This document shows, one piece after another, positions 37,605 through 46,262 of a stretch of DNA of 64,000 nt (positions within the stretch are counted from its first letter, which is position 1; the number at the start of each line of letters is the position of its first letter). The notes beneath the pieces are model-generated. The model was not told the DNA's origin, did not search any database, and saw only the letters and a program-made list of their open reading frames with translations. Both the position numbers and the translations under genes were made by a program. This DNA comes from CAVQBP01 sp963782475 (GTDB lineage Bacteria > Bacteroidota > Ignavibacteria > Ignavibacteriales > Ignavibacteriaceae), in the NCBI GenBank assembly GCA_963782475.1, contig CAWAJW010000013.1, positions 186,001 through 250,000 on the forward strand, in the 5' to 3' direction.

Positions 37605-38648
37605 ATGATGGCATTAAGAATAATTTTACTGCCGTTTGTTCCCGTATATGCAGTAATAATTAAAATAAGAAATAAGTTCTTTGATAAAAATATTTTCAAG
37701 GCAAAGGAAGTCGACGCAAAAGTAATATCGGTAGGAAATATTACAATAGGCGGTTCAGGTAAAACCCCGCTTGTAATCTATCTGGTAAACCTGCTTAAAA
37801 ATCATGGCAAATCTGTTGGAGTTCTAAGCCGCGGTTACAGAAGGAAATCGAAAGGTTACTTATTAGTTTCAGATGGTAAACTAATTTTTACTAGTGTTGA
37901 TTTAAGCGGTGATGAAATATTTCATACTGCTATGGAATGCAATGTACCTGCAGCAGTAGCCGAAAAACGGTTTGAAGGTGCGAAAAGACTGATTAAAGAT
38001 ACAGGAATCAATACTTTAATCCTCGATGATGCATACCAGCATCGCTGGATTAAAAGAGATATCAACCTTTTAATTTGTGAACAGCGGTTTCTGCTGGAAA
38101 CAGGCTTGATGAATCAGAGCTTATTGCCGACCGGGAATATGAGAGAACCTCTCAGTGCAATAAAAAGAGCCGATGCTGTAATCTTAAATAGAAAATTTTC
38201 CGAAAAAGAAAAGATACCTCAAAGGTTTAATAGTTATTTTGAAGGTAAAAAAATATTTAATGGTTTTTATAAAGCGATAGGTTTTTCAGATATTAAAAAT
38301 CATACGAAATATGACCTTGAAGAATTCCATGGACAAAAAAGCTTGATAGTTTCAGGAGTAGCAAATCCGTATTCATTCCTGAATATTTTAAGGCAAGTTC
38401 ATGTTAATACCGATAACAAGCTGATATTTAAAGATCATAAAAATTATTCTTTAAAAGAAGTCCAGATGATAAGGAAGAAATTTTATTCAACTAATTCTCA
38501 TTCAGTTATTACAACCGAAAAGGATGCAGTTAAGCTGACAAAATTCTCTAAGGACCTTGATGATATTGATATATTCTTTTTAAAAATTGAATTGAAAATT
38601 GATAACGAGGAATCTTTTATAGATTTCATTTTAAATAAAATAAACTGA
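37605..38648 (+). CDS. lpxK: Tetraacyldisaccharide 4'-kinase
   Basis: 347 residues. The P-loop is GNITIGGSGKTPLVIYL, followed by LSRGYRRKSKGYLLV, GDEIFHTAMECNVPAAVAEK and LILDDAYQHRWIKRD, all typical of LpxK. It phosphorylates the 4' position of the lipid A precursor at the inner membrane. The gene starts with two ATG codons in tandem (37605 and 37608). It follows lpxB and the DUF374 gene in one run. Confidence 0.96.
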   Translation: MMALRIILLPFVPVYAVIIKIRNKFFDKNIFKAKEVDAKVISVGNITIGGSGKTPLVIYLVNLLKNHGKSVGVLSRGYRRKSKGYLLVSDGKLIFTSVDLSGDEIFHTAMECNVPAAVAEKRFEGAKRLIKDTGINTLILDDAYQHRWIKRDINLLICEQRFLLETGLMNQSLLPTGNMREPLSAIKRADAVILNRKFSEKEKIPQRFNSYFEGKKIFNGFYKAIGFSDIKNHTKYDLEEFHGQKSLIVSGVANPYSFLNILRQVHVNTDNKLIFKDHKNYSLKEVQMIRKKFYSTNSHSVITTEKDAVKLTKFSKDLDDIDIFFLKIELKIDNEESFIDFILNKIN

Positions 38649-38700
38649 CTAAAACAGATTAACTAATTCATTTGCTTATATACTAAGGAGGAATACTTAA

Positions 38701-41484
38701 ATGGCAAAAGAAAAAAAATATGTTTATTTCTTTGGTGGAAATAAAGCAGAAGGCAAGGCAGAGATGAAAAACTTGCTTGGTGGAAAAGGTGCGAATCTTG
38801 CTGAAATGGTAAATATAGGAATGCCTGTACCAGCAGGTTTTACTATCACGACTGAAGTATGCACTTATTATTATCAAAATAACAAAAAATACCCTAAGGA
38901 ACTGAAAGCTCAGGTTTTAGATGCATTAAAAAAAGTTGAGAAACTAATGGATGCCAAGTTCGGCGATGCAAATAATCCTCTGCTGGTTTCCGTTAGAAGC
39001 GGAGCAAGAGCTTCTATGCCGGGAATGATGGATACTATTTTAAACCTTGGGTTAAATGATGTAACTGTGCAGGGTGTCATTAAAAACACAAATAACCCGC
39101 GTTTTGCTTATGATTCATACCGCAGGTTTGTCCAAATGTATGGGGATGTTGTTTTAGGATTGAAACCCGTTTCTAAACTTGATGAGGATCCTTTTGAAGT
39201 GATCCTTGAAAAGAAAAAACATGATAATGGTTTCAAGCTGGATACAGAATTAACAGCAGATCATTTAAAAGAACTGGTTGAAGAATTTAAAACAGCAATT
39301 AAAGAAAAAACAGGGCAAAACTTTCCAGCCGATCCAATGGAACAATTATGGGGCGCAGTCGGCGCAGTATTCGGTTCATGGATGAACGAGAGAGCAATTG
39401 TTTATAGAAAATTAAATAATATTCCTGCTGAGTGGGGTACTGCAGTTAACGTGCAGTCCATGGTTTTTGGAAATATGGGAGAAGATTCCGGGACAGGTGT
39501 TGCATTCACAAGAGATCCCGCTTCAGGTGAAAACGTGTTCTATGGAGAATATTTATTTAACGCTCAGGGTGAAGATGTTGTTGCCGGGGTTCGTACGCCC
39601 CATCCTATCTCAGAACTGAAAAAAGATGATCCGAAAATTTACAAGCAGCTTGACGACATTCAGAAAAAATTAGAAAAGCATTATAAAGATATGATGGACA
39701 TTGAATTCACAATTCAGCAGGGAAGATTATGGATGCTCCAATGCCGCGTTGGGAAAAGAACCGGGTTTGCTGCTATTAGAATGGCTGTAGATATGGTTAA
39801 AGAAAAATTAATCGAAAAAGAAGTTGCAATTTCCAGGATCGAACCAAACCAGCTGAATCAGCTTCTTCGTCCAATTTTCGATCTTGACCAAAAGCGAAAG
39901 GCAATTGATGATGGTAGATTATTAGCAAAAGGACTAAATGCAGGCCCGGGTGCTGCCTCTGGAAAAATAGCATTAAGTGCCCAGGATGCAGAAAAAATGG
40001 CTCAATCAGGTGATCCTGTTATTCTTGTCAGAATCGAAACCTCACCTGAAGATATCAAAGGTATGAGTGTATCCGAAGGAATCCTTACTCAAAGAGGCGG
40101 GATGACCTCACATGCAGCTCTTGTTGCCCGCCAAATGGGAAAAGTATGCGTTGCCGGTTGCGGCGCTTTGAAAATAAGTTACAAAGATAGAAAAGTCTCT
40201 GTAGAAGGAAAAGACATAGTGTTAAATGAAGGAGATTATATTTCTATCGACGGGACTACCGGAGAAGTTATTGCCGATAAAATTGAAACGAAACCTTCGG
40301 AGGTTATTCAGGTATTAATAAATAAAACCATGTCGTCTAAGGAATCACCTACATTCCAAACATATGAAAGCCTGATGAAATGGGCAGATAACTTGCGTAA
40401 ATTAAATATTAGAACAAATGCGGATCAGCCTGATCAAGCTTCAAATGCTGTTGCTTTCGGAGCAGAAGGAATTGGTCTTTGCCGTACCGAACATATGTTC
40501 TTTGGCGGAGATAGAATTATGTCTGTGAGAAAAATGATTCTTTCAGATACTGTAGAAGAAAGAAAAGAAGCTTTGAAGGAGCTCCTTCCTTTACAAAGAG
40601 AAGATTTCTACGGTATATTTAAAGAAATGAAAGGTTTGCCTGTAACGATTAGGACATTAGATCCTCCGCTGCATGAATTCCTGCCTCATACTGAAAAAGA
40701 ACAAAAAGAACTTGCAGCTGCATTAAACATCTCTTTTGAGAAAGTTGTGGAAAAAATTGAAGGCTTATCTGAATTTAATCCAATGCTTGGTTTTAGAGGA
40801 TGCCGGTTAGGTATTCTTTACCCGGAAATTACGGAAATGCAGGCCAGGGCAATTATAGAAGCTGCTTGTGATGCTGCGTTGGAAGGTGTTAAAGTTAAAC
40901 CGGAAATTATGATCCCGCTGGTAAGTGATTTAAATGAATTCAAAATGCAGGAAGAAATTGTCAGAAGAGTTGCTTCCGAAGTTATGAAAGAAAAAAGCAA
41001 AAAAATAAACTACCTTGTCGGTACTATGATCGAGCTTCCGCGTGCTGCATTGACTGCTGATGAAATAGCTAAACGCGCAGAGTTCTTCAGTTTTGGAACC
41101 AACGATCTCACACAAACTACTTTTGGTCTATCAAGAGATGATGCAGGTAAATTTCTACCACTATATGTTGAAAAAGAGATTCTCCATAGCGATCCTTTTG
41201 AAGTTCTTGATCAAGATGGTGTTGGCCAATTAGTTAAAATGGGAACTGAAAAAGGACGTTCATCAAGACCTGACTTAAAAGTAGGTATTTGCGGCGAACA
41301 TGGCGGTGAACCTTCTTCCGTTGAATTCTGCCATAGAACCGGATTAAATTATGTAAGTTGTTCTCCTTTTAGAGTTCCTATAGCCAGGTTAGCAGCAGCA
41401 AGAGCAGTTGTAAAAGAAATGGCAAATGTTAAAAAGGCTGCAGTAAAATCTAAAAAGAAGTCTTCATCTAAAAAAAATAAATAA
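38701..41484 (+). CDS. ppdK: Pyruvate, phosphate dikinase
   Basis: 927 residues. An N-terminal ATP-grasp nucleotide-binding part (VYFFGG, LGGKGANLAEM, VSVRSGARASMPGMMDT) is followed by the swivelling phosphohistidine domain (GGMTSHAALVARQMG, His near 471) and the PEP/pyruvate TIM barrel with the catalytic Cys in GICGEHGGEPSSVEF. It interconverts pyruvate, ATP and phosphate with PEP, AMP and diphosphate. The start has a strong AAGGAGG site. A short Lys/Ser-rich tail (KKAAVKSKKKSSSKKNK) extends the C-terminus beyond the usual end. A nested inverted repeat follows directly. Confidence 0.98.
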   Translation: MAKEKKYVYFFGGNKAEGKAEMKNLLGGKGANLAEMVNIGMPVPAGFTITTEVCTYYYQNNKKYPKELKAQVLDALKKVEKLMDAKFGDANNPLLVSVRSGARASMPGMMDTILNLGLNDVTVQGVIKNTNNPRFAYDSYRRFVQMYGDVVLGLKPVSKLDEDPFEVILEKKKHDNGFKLDTELTADHLKELVEEFKTAIKEKTGQNFPADPMEQLWGAVGAVFGSWMNERAIVYRKLNNIPAEWGTAVNVQSMVFGNMGEDSGTGVAFTRDPASGENVFYGEYLFNAQGEDVVAGVRTPHPISELKKDDPKIYKQLDDIQKKLEKHYKDMMDIEFTIQQGRLWMLQCRVGKRTGFAAIRMAVDMVKEKLIEKEVAISRIEPNQLNQLLRPIFDLDQKRKAIDDGRLLAKGLNAGPGAASGKIALSAQDAEKMAQSGDPVILVRIETSPEDIKGMSVSEGILTQRGGMTSHAALVARQMGKVCVAGCGALKISYKDRKVSVEGKDIVLNEGDYISIDGTTGEVIADKIETKPSEVIQVLINKTMSSKESPTFQTYESLMKWADNLRKLNIRTNADQPDQASNAVAFGAEGIGLCRTEHMFFGGDRIMSVRKMILSDTVEERKEALKELLPLQREDFYGIFKEMKGLPVTIRTLDPPLHEFLPHTEKEQKELAAALNISFEKVVEKIEGLSEFNPMLGFRGCRLGILYPEITEMQARAIIEAACDAALEGVKVKPEIMIPLVSDLNEFKMQEEIVRRVASEVMKEKSKKINYLVGTMIELPRAALTADEIAKRAEFFSFGTNDLTQTTFGLSRDDAGKFLPLYVEKEILHSDPFEVLDQDGVGQLVKMGTEKGRSSRPDLKVGICGEHGGEPSSVEFCHRTGLNYVSCSPFRVPIARLAAARAVVKEMANVKKAAVKSKKKSSSKKNK

Positions 41485-41489
41485 AGCTC

Positions 41490-41628
41490 AACCCAAGAGG
41501 CTGACCGAATAATAATTTTTTTAGAGATAAGTTATTGAAGATATTTATTTTAATTAATTGTAGCACAGATTACAAGTCTCAAAATAAAGATGTTCAATCT
41601 GTGCTACATTTGGTCAGCCTTTGGGATT
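41490..41628. repeat. Nested inverted repeat downstream of ppdK
   Basis: Outer arms at 41490-41510 and 41608-41628 share the perfect core AGGCTGACC / GGTCAGCCT and extend to about 20 bases with one indel and few mismatches. Inside, TGTAGCACAGATT (41559-41571) and AATCTGTGCTACA (41596-41608) form a perfect 13-base inverted repeat with a 24-base loop. The outer right arm is followed by TTTTCTTTT, so the outer hairpin may be the ppdK terminator with a repeat element inserted in its loop. A small mobile (MITE-like) repeat is also possible. Confidence 0.6.
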
Positions 41629-41674
41629 TTCTTTTAATTAACTGAAGTTATACAAATAGTAATTAGAGTGATTT

Positions 41675-41710
41675 GAGCTGCTTATCCCGGATGTTTTCCG
41701 GGAGCATCTC
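41675..41710 (+). promoter_or_regulatory. Hairpin upstream of queA
   Basis: TCCCGG (41685-41690) and CCGGGA (41698-41703) form the core of a bulged hairpin that extends with GC/GC and GAG/CTC pairs. It lies about 55 bases before queA and is not followed by a T run. It does not match the small pseudoknot layout of a preQ1 riboswitch that I could recognise. Its role is unknown. Confidence 0.3.
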
Positions 41711-41762
41711 ATTTGTGTAATTTCGATAATATATTTAGTTCACTTAATAAAGGTTGATAATA

Positions 41763-42797
41763 ATGAAATTATCAGATTTCAAGTATAATTTGCCAAAAAC
41801 TGCTATAGCGAAATACCCGGTTACCCCGCGTGATAAGGCAAAATTGATGATATTAAATAGAGAAACCCAGGAAATAGAAAATAAAAAATTTTCCAGTGTT
41901 GCTGATTATATGGATAAAGGAGATACGCTGGTAGTAAATGAAACAAGAGTATTTCAAGCTAGGCTGTATGGGAAGAAAGAAAAAACGAATGCAAAGATTG
42001 AGGTTTTTTTGCTGAGAGAACTAAATGCCGAAGAATGTATATGGGACGTCATCGTTGATCCTGCAAGGAAAGTAAGGATCGGGAATAAGATTTACTTTAA
42101 TGATAAACTTTGGTGTGAAGTAATTGATAACACTACGTCCCGGGGCAGAACTGTTCGTTTCAATCAAGCTGAAAATGTGTATAAAGCGGTTGAAAAAATA
42201 GGGCTTACTCCTCTTCCTCCTTATATTAAAAGAGAACCTGAAGCCTCGGACAAAGAAAATTACCAGACTGTATATGCAAAAATTGATGGAGCCGTAGCCG
42301 CTCCTACTGCAGGTCTTCATTTTACACCTAAACTCCTGGAAAAGATAGAGAAAAAAGGGATTCAAATTGTCCCGATAGTTCTTCATATAGGGTTAGGTAC
42401 TTTTAGACCAGTTGAAGTTGAAGATTTAACCAAACATAAAATGGATTCAGAATTCTATGAAATAAGTGCTAAATCTGCGGAAAGTATAAATAAATCAATT
42501 ACTTCAAAACGAAATGTTTTTGTTGTCGGCACTAGCACTGCACGTACTTTGGAAACTAGTGTTACTGCCGATGGTTTAGTTAAACCGGGAAGCGGATGGA
42601 CAGATAAATTTATTTATCCTCCTTATGATTTCAAAATTGTAGATAAATTAATTACTAATTTCCATATGCCGGAATCAACTTTGCTTATGCTGGTTAGTGC
42701 TTTTGCCGATACAGATCTTATCAATAAAGCATACAAAAAAGCATTAAAGGAAGGGTATAGATTCCTGAGCTATGGAGATGCAATGTTAATTCTTTAA
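41763..42797 (+). CDS. queA: S-adenosylmethionine:tRNA ribosyltransferase-isomerase QueA
   Basis: 344 residues from the ATG at 41763 (MKLSDFKYNLPKTAIA). A TTG three codons upstream is in frame, but AAAGG at 41749-41753 has the right spacing for the ATG. Motifs are TPRDKAKLMILNRE, GAVAAPTAGLHFT and LHIGLGTFRPVEV. The enzyme transfers and isomerises the ribose of SAM onto preQ1 in tRNA, giving epoxyqueuosine. queC and queF for the earlier steps are at 26-27 kb. Confidence 0.97.
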   Translation: MKLSDFKYNLPKTAIAKYPVTPRDKAKLMILNRETQEIENKKFSSVADYMDKGDTLVVNETRVFQARLYGKKEKTNAKIEVFLLRELNAEECIWDVIVDPARKVRIGNKIYFNDKLWCEVIDNTTSRGRTVRFNQAENVYKAVEKIGLTPLPPYIKREPEASDKENYQTVYAKIDGAVAAPTAGLHFTPKLLEKIEKKGIQIVPIVLHIGLGTFRPVEVEDLTKHKMDSEFYEISAKSAESINKSITSKRNVFVVGTSTARTLETSVTADGLVKPGSGWTDKFIYPPYDFKIVDKLITNFHMPESTLLMLVSAFADTDLINKAYKKALKEGYRFLSYGDAMLIL

Positions 42798-42811
42798 GCC
42801 AGGAATTAAAA

Positions 42812-43492
42812 GTGAAAACATTTGCAATTATACCGGCAGGCGGAAAAGGAATAAGAAGCGGGCATAACGCTCCCAAACAATACCTTAAAGTTCAGGGTAA
42901 AGAACTTATTGCTTATACCCTCGAGATATTTCAGTCAAGTAAATATATAAATAGTATTGTTGTAGCATGTGAACCGGCTTACTTTAACTTAATACAAAAG
43001 TTAAAAAAGAAGTATAATTTCTCCAAAATTATAAATGTTGTTGAAGGTGGAAGAGAAAGGCAGCATTCAGTTTTTAATGCTCTTTCGGCTCTTTATGCAA
43101 ATAAAAATGACCTTGTTGTTGTTCATGATGCAGCACGCCCTCTTCTGCCTGCAAATGTTTTATCAAATGCCATTAAGCAAGCAAAGAAAAAAGGGAATGC
43201 TTTGACCTGCATAAAAGCCCGGGATACTTTGATGAAAGCCGATGATACTGTTAAAGCATATTTAAAGAGAGATGATATTTATTATGTACAGACTCCTCAA
43301 ATATTCAGATTTGTTGATTTGATGGAAGCAATGCAATCGGCAAGAAAAGCAAAATTTATTGGCACCGATGAATCAATGCTGGTAAAAAAGATAGGTAAAA
43401 ACGTGAATATTGTAGAAGGTTCACCTTATAATTTTAAAATTACCACTAAGCCGGATTTTGAATTATTTAAAAGTATTATAAAAAATACCTAA
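42812..43492 (+). CDS. ispD: 2-C-methyl-D-erythritol 4-phosphate cytidylyltransferase
   Basis: 226 residues. The N-terminal nucleotide-binding loop is IIPAGGKGIRSGHNAPKQY, followed by VVACEPAY, VVEGGRERQHSVFNAL and VVHDAARPLL, all characteristic. It forms CDP-methylerythritol in the non-mevalonate isoprenoid pathway. The start is GTG at 42812 with AGGA upstream. It follows queA by 14 bases. Confidence 0.95.
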   Translation: MKTFAIIPAGGKGIRSGHNAPKQYLKVQGKELIAYTLEIFQSSKYINSIVVACEPAYFNLIQKLKKKYNFSKIINVVEGGRERQHSVFNALSALYANKNDLVVVHDAARPLLPANVLSNAIKQAKKKGNALTCIKARDTLMKADDTVKAYLKRDDIYYVQTPQIFRFVDLMEAMQSARKAKFIGTDESMLVKKIGKNVNIVEGSPYNFKITTKPDFELFKSIIKNT

Positions 43493-43619
43493 TTAACTTT
43501 TGCGGCATAATTAATGATTATAGTGTTGCAATTTATTGCAGATTGCGGGATTTTATAATTTTCATTGATAATAAAGATTTTTATAAGTACTTTTAACGTT
43601 CTTAAAAAAGGATGATAGG

Positions 43620-44284
43620 ATGTTTCTTTTAGCTGCGATTATCATATTGTCATATTTGGTCGGTTCTATTCCAACCAGCATTATTGTTTCAAAACTTGCA
43701 AAAGGAATTGATATTAGGGAACATGGGAGCGGTAATGCAGGCGGCACTAACGTTATGCGTGTTTTGGGTTGGAAACACGGAGTATTTGTTATTTTATTAG
43801 ATGCGTTAAAAGGCATACTTGCCGTTGTGGTAATTGCAAGGCTTCATTACGGCAACATCCCGTTTCAAAATGCTACTCCATTTGATGATTTTACTCTTGT
43901 ACAAATTATTGCCGGTGTTTCGGCAGTTATCGGACACATCTGGACTGTTTTTGCCGGATTTAAAGGCGGAAAAGGTATCGCTACTGCGTTGGGTATGCTT
44001 CTTATGATTGTTACTGTCGATATGCTTGTAGCAATCGGGGTTTTTATAGTAGTAGTTTCAATATCAAAGTATGTTTCTTTAGGCTCTATACTGGAGCTAT
44101 TGCTGTCCCTCTAACTTTAATTGTTAGAGAAAATATTTTTAACGTAAATATACCTGGTTATAACACTTTGCTCCCTTTTGTAATTGCTGTAGTGATGCTG
44201 GTAATTTTCACACACAGGAAAAACGTCGTTCGATTAATAAACGGAAACGAAAACAAAGTTAGCTTTTCAAAGAAAAGAAAATGA
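43620..44284 (+). pseudogene. plsY: Glycerol-3-phosphate acyltransferase PlsY, frame broken by one base
   Basis: The first frame (43620-44114) encodes membrane protein with PlsY motifs VGSIPTSIIVSKLAKG, IREHGSGNAGGTNVMRVLG and FAGFKGGKGIATALG, then ends abruptly with GSILELLLSL. A second frame from about 44090 continues TGAIAVPLTLIVREN and VIAVVMLVIFTHRKNVVRL to a TGA at 44284, which completes the last helix and tail. Joining GSI to TGA restores a normal PlsY of about 220 residues, so one base (within TCTATACTGG) is missing. PlsY transfers acyl phosphate to glycerol 3-phosphate to start phospholipid synthesis. Sequence error and real mutation are both possible. Confidence 0.85.
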
Positions 44285-44292
44285 TCTTTCTA

Positions 44293-44333
44293 TTAGATAA
44301 GTAAGGTTGTAATAACAAACCTTACTTATCTAA
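44293..44333. terminator. Bidirectional terminator between plsY and the GH51 gene
   Basis: TTAGATAAGTAAGGTT (44293-44308) and AACCTTACTTATCTAA (44318-44333) form a perfect 16-base stem with a 9-base loop. It lies nine bases after the restored plsY stop and 28 bases before the end of the convergent GH51 gene, and the placement supports the restored plsY reading frame. Confidence 0.75.
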
Positions 44334-44361
44334 TTTGTACCCTTCCTAAAACAATTACTTC

Positions 44362-45930
44362 CTAGTTTTTAATCTGTAATACAACAATAGATTTCGAAGG
44401 CATATTTATTATTATTTTATCCCCGTTTATTTTGTATTCAGTAAATTCTTTTATTTTAACAATATCAGGATGATCAAAGGTGTTATGATCCTGCATATTG
44501 GCTGATGTCAGGATCTTTCCGGAAATTTCCTTTGGATTAAAGTCTTTTAATGCGCATGGCACTTCGATATTTTTATCAGGATTAACATTTGCTATACTTA
44601 GGTTTATTGTTCCGTCCGAAGACCTGGAGGCACTGCAACTTAAAGCCGGTATTTTTTGTCCGTTCATTTCATAATTTTCCGAGTTTAAGTCAATTGGTAA
44701 AAGAGTAGCATCCTGGTGAACCTTATATAAATCAAATACATAGTAAGTAGGTGTAAGAACCATTTTTTCTTTATCGGTAAGGATTAAGGCCTGAAGAACA
44801 TTAACTACTTGTGCAATATTTGCCATTTTAACCCTGTCACTGTGTCTATTAAAAATATTTAAATTGACCGCTGCAACCATTGCATCCCGCAAAGTATTCT
44901 GCTGATATAAAAAGCCTGGATTGGTTCCCGGTTCAACATCATGCCAATCTCCCCATTCATCTACTATTAAACCAATTTTCTTTTCAGGATCAAATTTATC
45001 CATAACTTTAGAGTGATTTGTAATCAAAGTATCCATCTTACGGGTTTTTAAAATTGTAGTAAACCAATCTTCTTCATTAAAATCAGTTGCCGAACCTTTA
45101 TGATCCCACTCATGCGTTACAGTATAATAGTGCAAAGAGTAACCGCTCAAAAACCCCTGAAGCCATCCCTGGGCATTGCTCCACTTTTTCATTATTGTTT
45201 CTGTCCAGTGATAATCTTCTTCAAGGCCGCCTGAAGCAATTTTATATAAACTATTATCTTCATTATTTTTAAGAAAATGAGAATACCTTGCCAATTCTTC
45301 AGAATAAAATTCCGGGGACATTATTCCTCCGCAGCCCCATGTTTCATTCCCGACACCCCAGAACTTTACTTTCCAAGGTTTCTCTCTTCCGTTTTTCTTT
45401 CGAAGCTTCCCCATTGCCGTTAATGTATCTCCAGTTAAATAATCAACCCAATCTGCCATTTCTTTTACTGTTCCGCTCCCGATGTTTCCGCAGATAACTG
45501 GTTCACATCCTAGTTGTTCAACCAAATCCATAAACTCATTAGTACCAAAACTATTGTCTTCAATCACTCCTCCCCAATTTGTATTTACTGTTTTAGGGCG
45601 TTTGTTTCGCGGACCGATACCATCTTTCCAATGATATTCATCGGCAAAGCATCCTCCGGGCCAGCGAAGATTCGGGATCTTTATTTTCCGTAAGGCTTCA
45701 ACAATATCCGTACGAATTCCGCGTACATTAGGGATCGAACTATTTTCGCCGACCCAGATGCCGCCGTAAATCAAATGCCCAAGATGTTCTGAAAATTGTC
45801 CGTAAATATTTCTACTTATTTGATACTTGCCTGAATCAGGGTAAATAACTATTTGATCCTGATTTCCGGATTGAGGAAAAATCGCAATAGTAAAAAATGA
45901 TAAAGAAATGAATAGTAGGATTTTTTTCAT
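44362..45930 (-). CDS. Secreted alpha-L-arabinofuranosidase, GH51 family
   Basis: 522 residues with a signal peptide (1-20). GH51 features are GQFSEHLGHLIYGGIWVG, LRWPGGCFADEYHWKDGIG, the acid/base Glu in WGVGNETWGCGG and the nucleophile Glu in LIVDEWGDWHDV, and the C-terminal beta domain. It releases arabinofuranose from arabinan or arabinoxylan, presumably in the periplasm or outside the cell. It is a single gene flanked by convergent plsY and divergent gpsA, with no transport genes nearby. Its presence fits a plant-polymer-degrading lifestyle. Confidence 0.93.
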   Translation of the reverse strand: MKKILLFISLSFFTIAIFPQSGNQDQIVIYPDSGKYQISRNIYGQFSEHLGHLIYGGIWVGENSSIPNVRGIRTDIVEALRKIKIPNLRWPGGCFADEYHWKDGIGPRNKRPKTVNTNWGGVIEDNSFGTNEFMDLVEQLGCEPVICGNIGSGTVKEMADWVDYLTGDTLTAMGKLRKKNGREKPWKVKFWGVGNETWGCGGIMSPEFYSEELARYSHFLKNNEDNSLYKIASGGLEEDYHWTETIMKKWSNAQGWLQGFLSGYSLHYYTVTHEWDHKGSATDFNEEDWFTTILKTRKMDTLITNHSKVMDKFDPEKKIGLIVDEWGDWHDVEPGTNPGFLYQQNTLRDAMVAAVNLNIFNRHSDRVKMANIAQVVNVLQALILTDKEKMVLTPTYYVFDLYKVHQDATLLPIDLNSENYEMNGQKIPALSCSASRSSDGTINLSIANVNPDKNIEVPCALKDFNPKEISGKILTSANMQDHNTFDHPDIVKIKEFTEYKINGDKIIINMPSKSIVVLQIKN

Positions 45931-46262
45931 CTTTATTACTCCAAAGATTAATTATAAAAACACTGGTCTTAAATTACATTTTTTTCTAGTTAAGAGATAG
46001 ATTTTATAAAATTCTTAAAGAACTAATTTTCAAGTCACAATAAAAAAAATATAAAATCCAATTTCAGGAATCTGCGGTGATGCAGGCACAGATTATTTTT
46101 CCGCCTTTCTCAATATTCATTACAGCTTTAATCGGGTTCTCCTTTTTCATATTCTAAAATGATTGAGCTATGGTGATAAAACCATATCTTCTCAGGTTGA
46201 ATATGAAATTGATATTAACTATTATCTTAAGAGATAATTTTAAATTTTAAGTAAATTAGTAA
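45931..46262. other. Intergenic region between GH51 and gpsA, with a possible gene remnant
   Basis: 332 bases without a full gene. Two small hairpins precede gpsA (TATGGT/ACCATA at 46169-46186 and TTATCT/AGATAA at 46222-46237). A 28-codon minus-strand open frame (46064-46150) is listed separately as a possible remnant. No exact TAnnTTTG promoter was seen on either strand. Confidence 0.5.
46064..46150 (-). pseudogene. Short fragment resembling a Mop/TOBE molybdate-binding domain
   Basis: A 28-residue open frame reads MKKENPIKAVMNIEKGGK, then IICACITADS, and ends in TGA. The pattern VxxIExGGxIxAxIT-S is like the core of the molbindin (Mop/TOBE) fold, where LGL...G normally follows, but no continuation is seen in any frame. 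It might be the remnant of a small gene or a chance similarity. No ribosome binding site beyond AAAGGAG-like bases inside the frame was seen. Confidence 0.2.

Noticed and set aside
41490..41628. CRISPR-like repeat
   Set aside because: There are only inverted arms, with no direct repeats of constant length separated by unique spacers and no cas genes nearby.
43620..44284. Programmed frameshift in plsY
   Set aside because: The shift site TCTATACTGG is not a slippery heptamer, and there is no downstream stimulator structure at the usual distance. A missing base is simpler.
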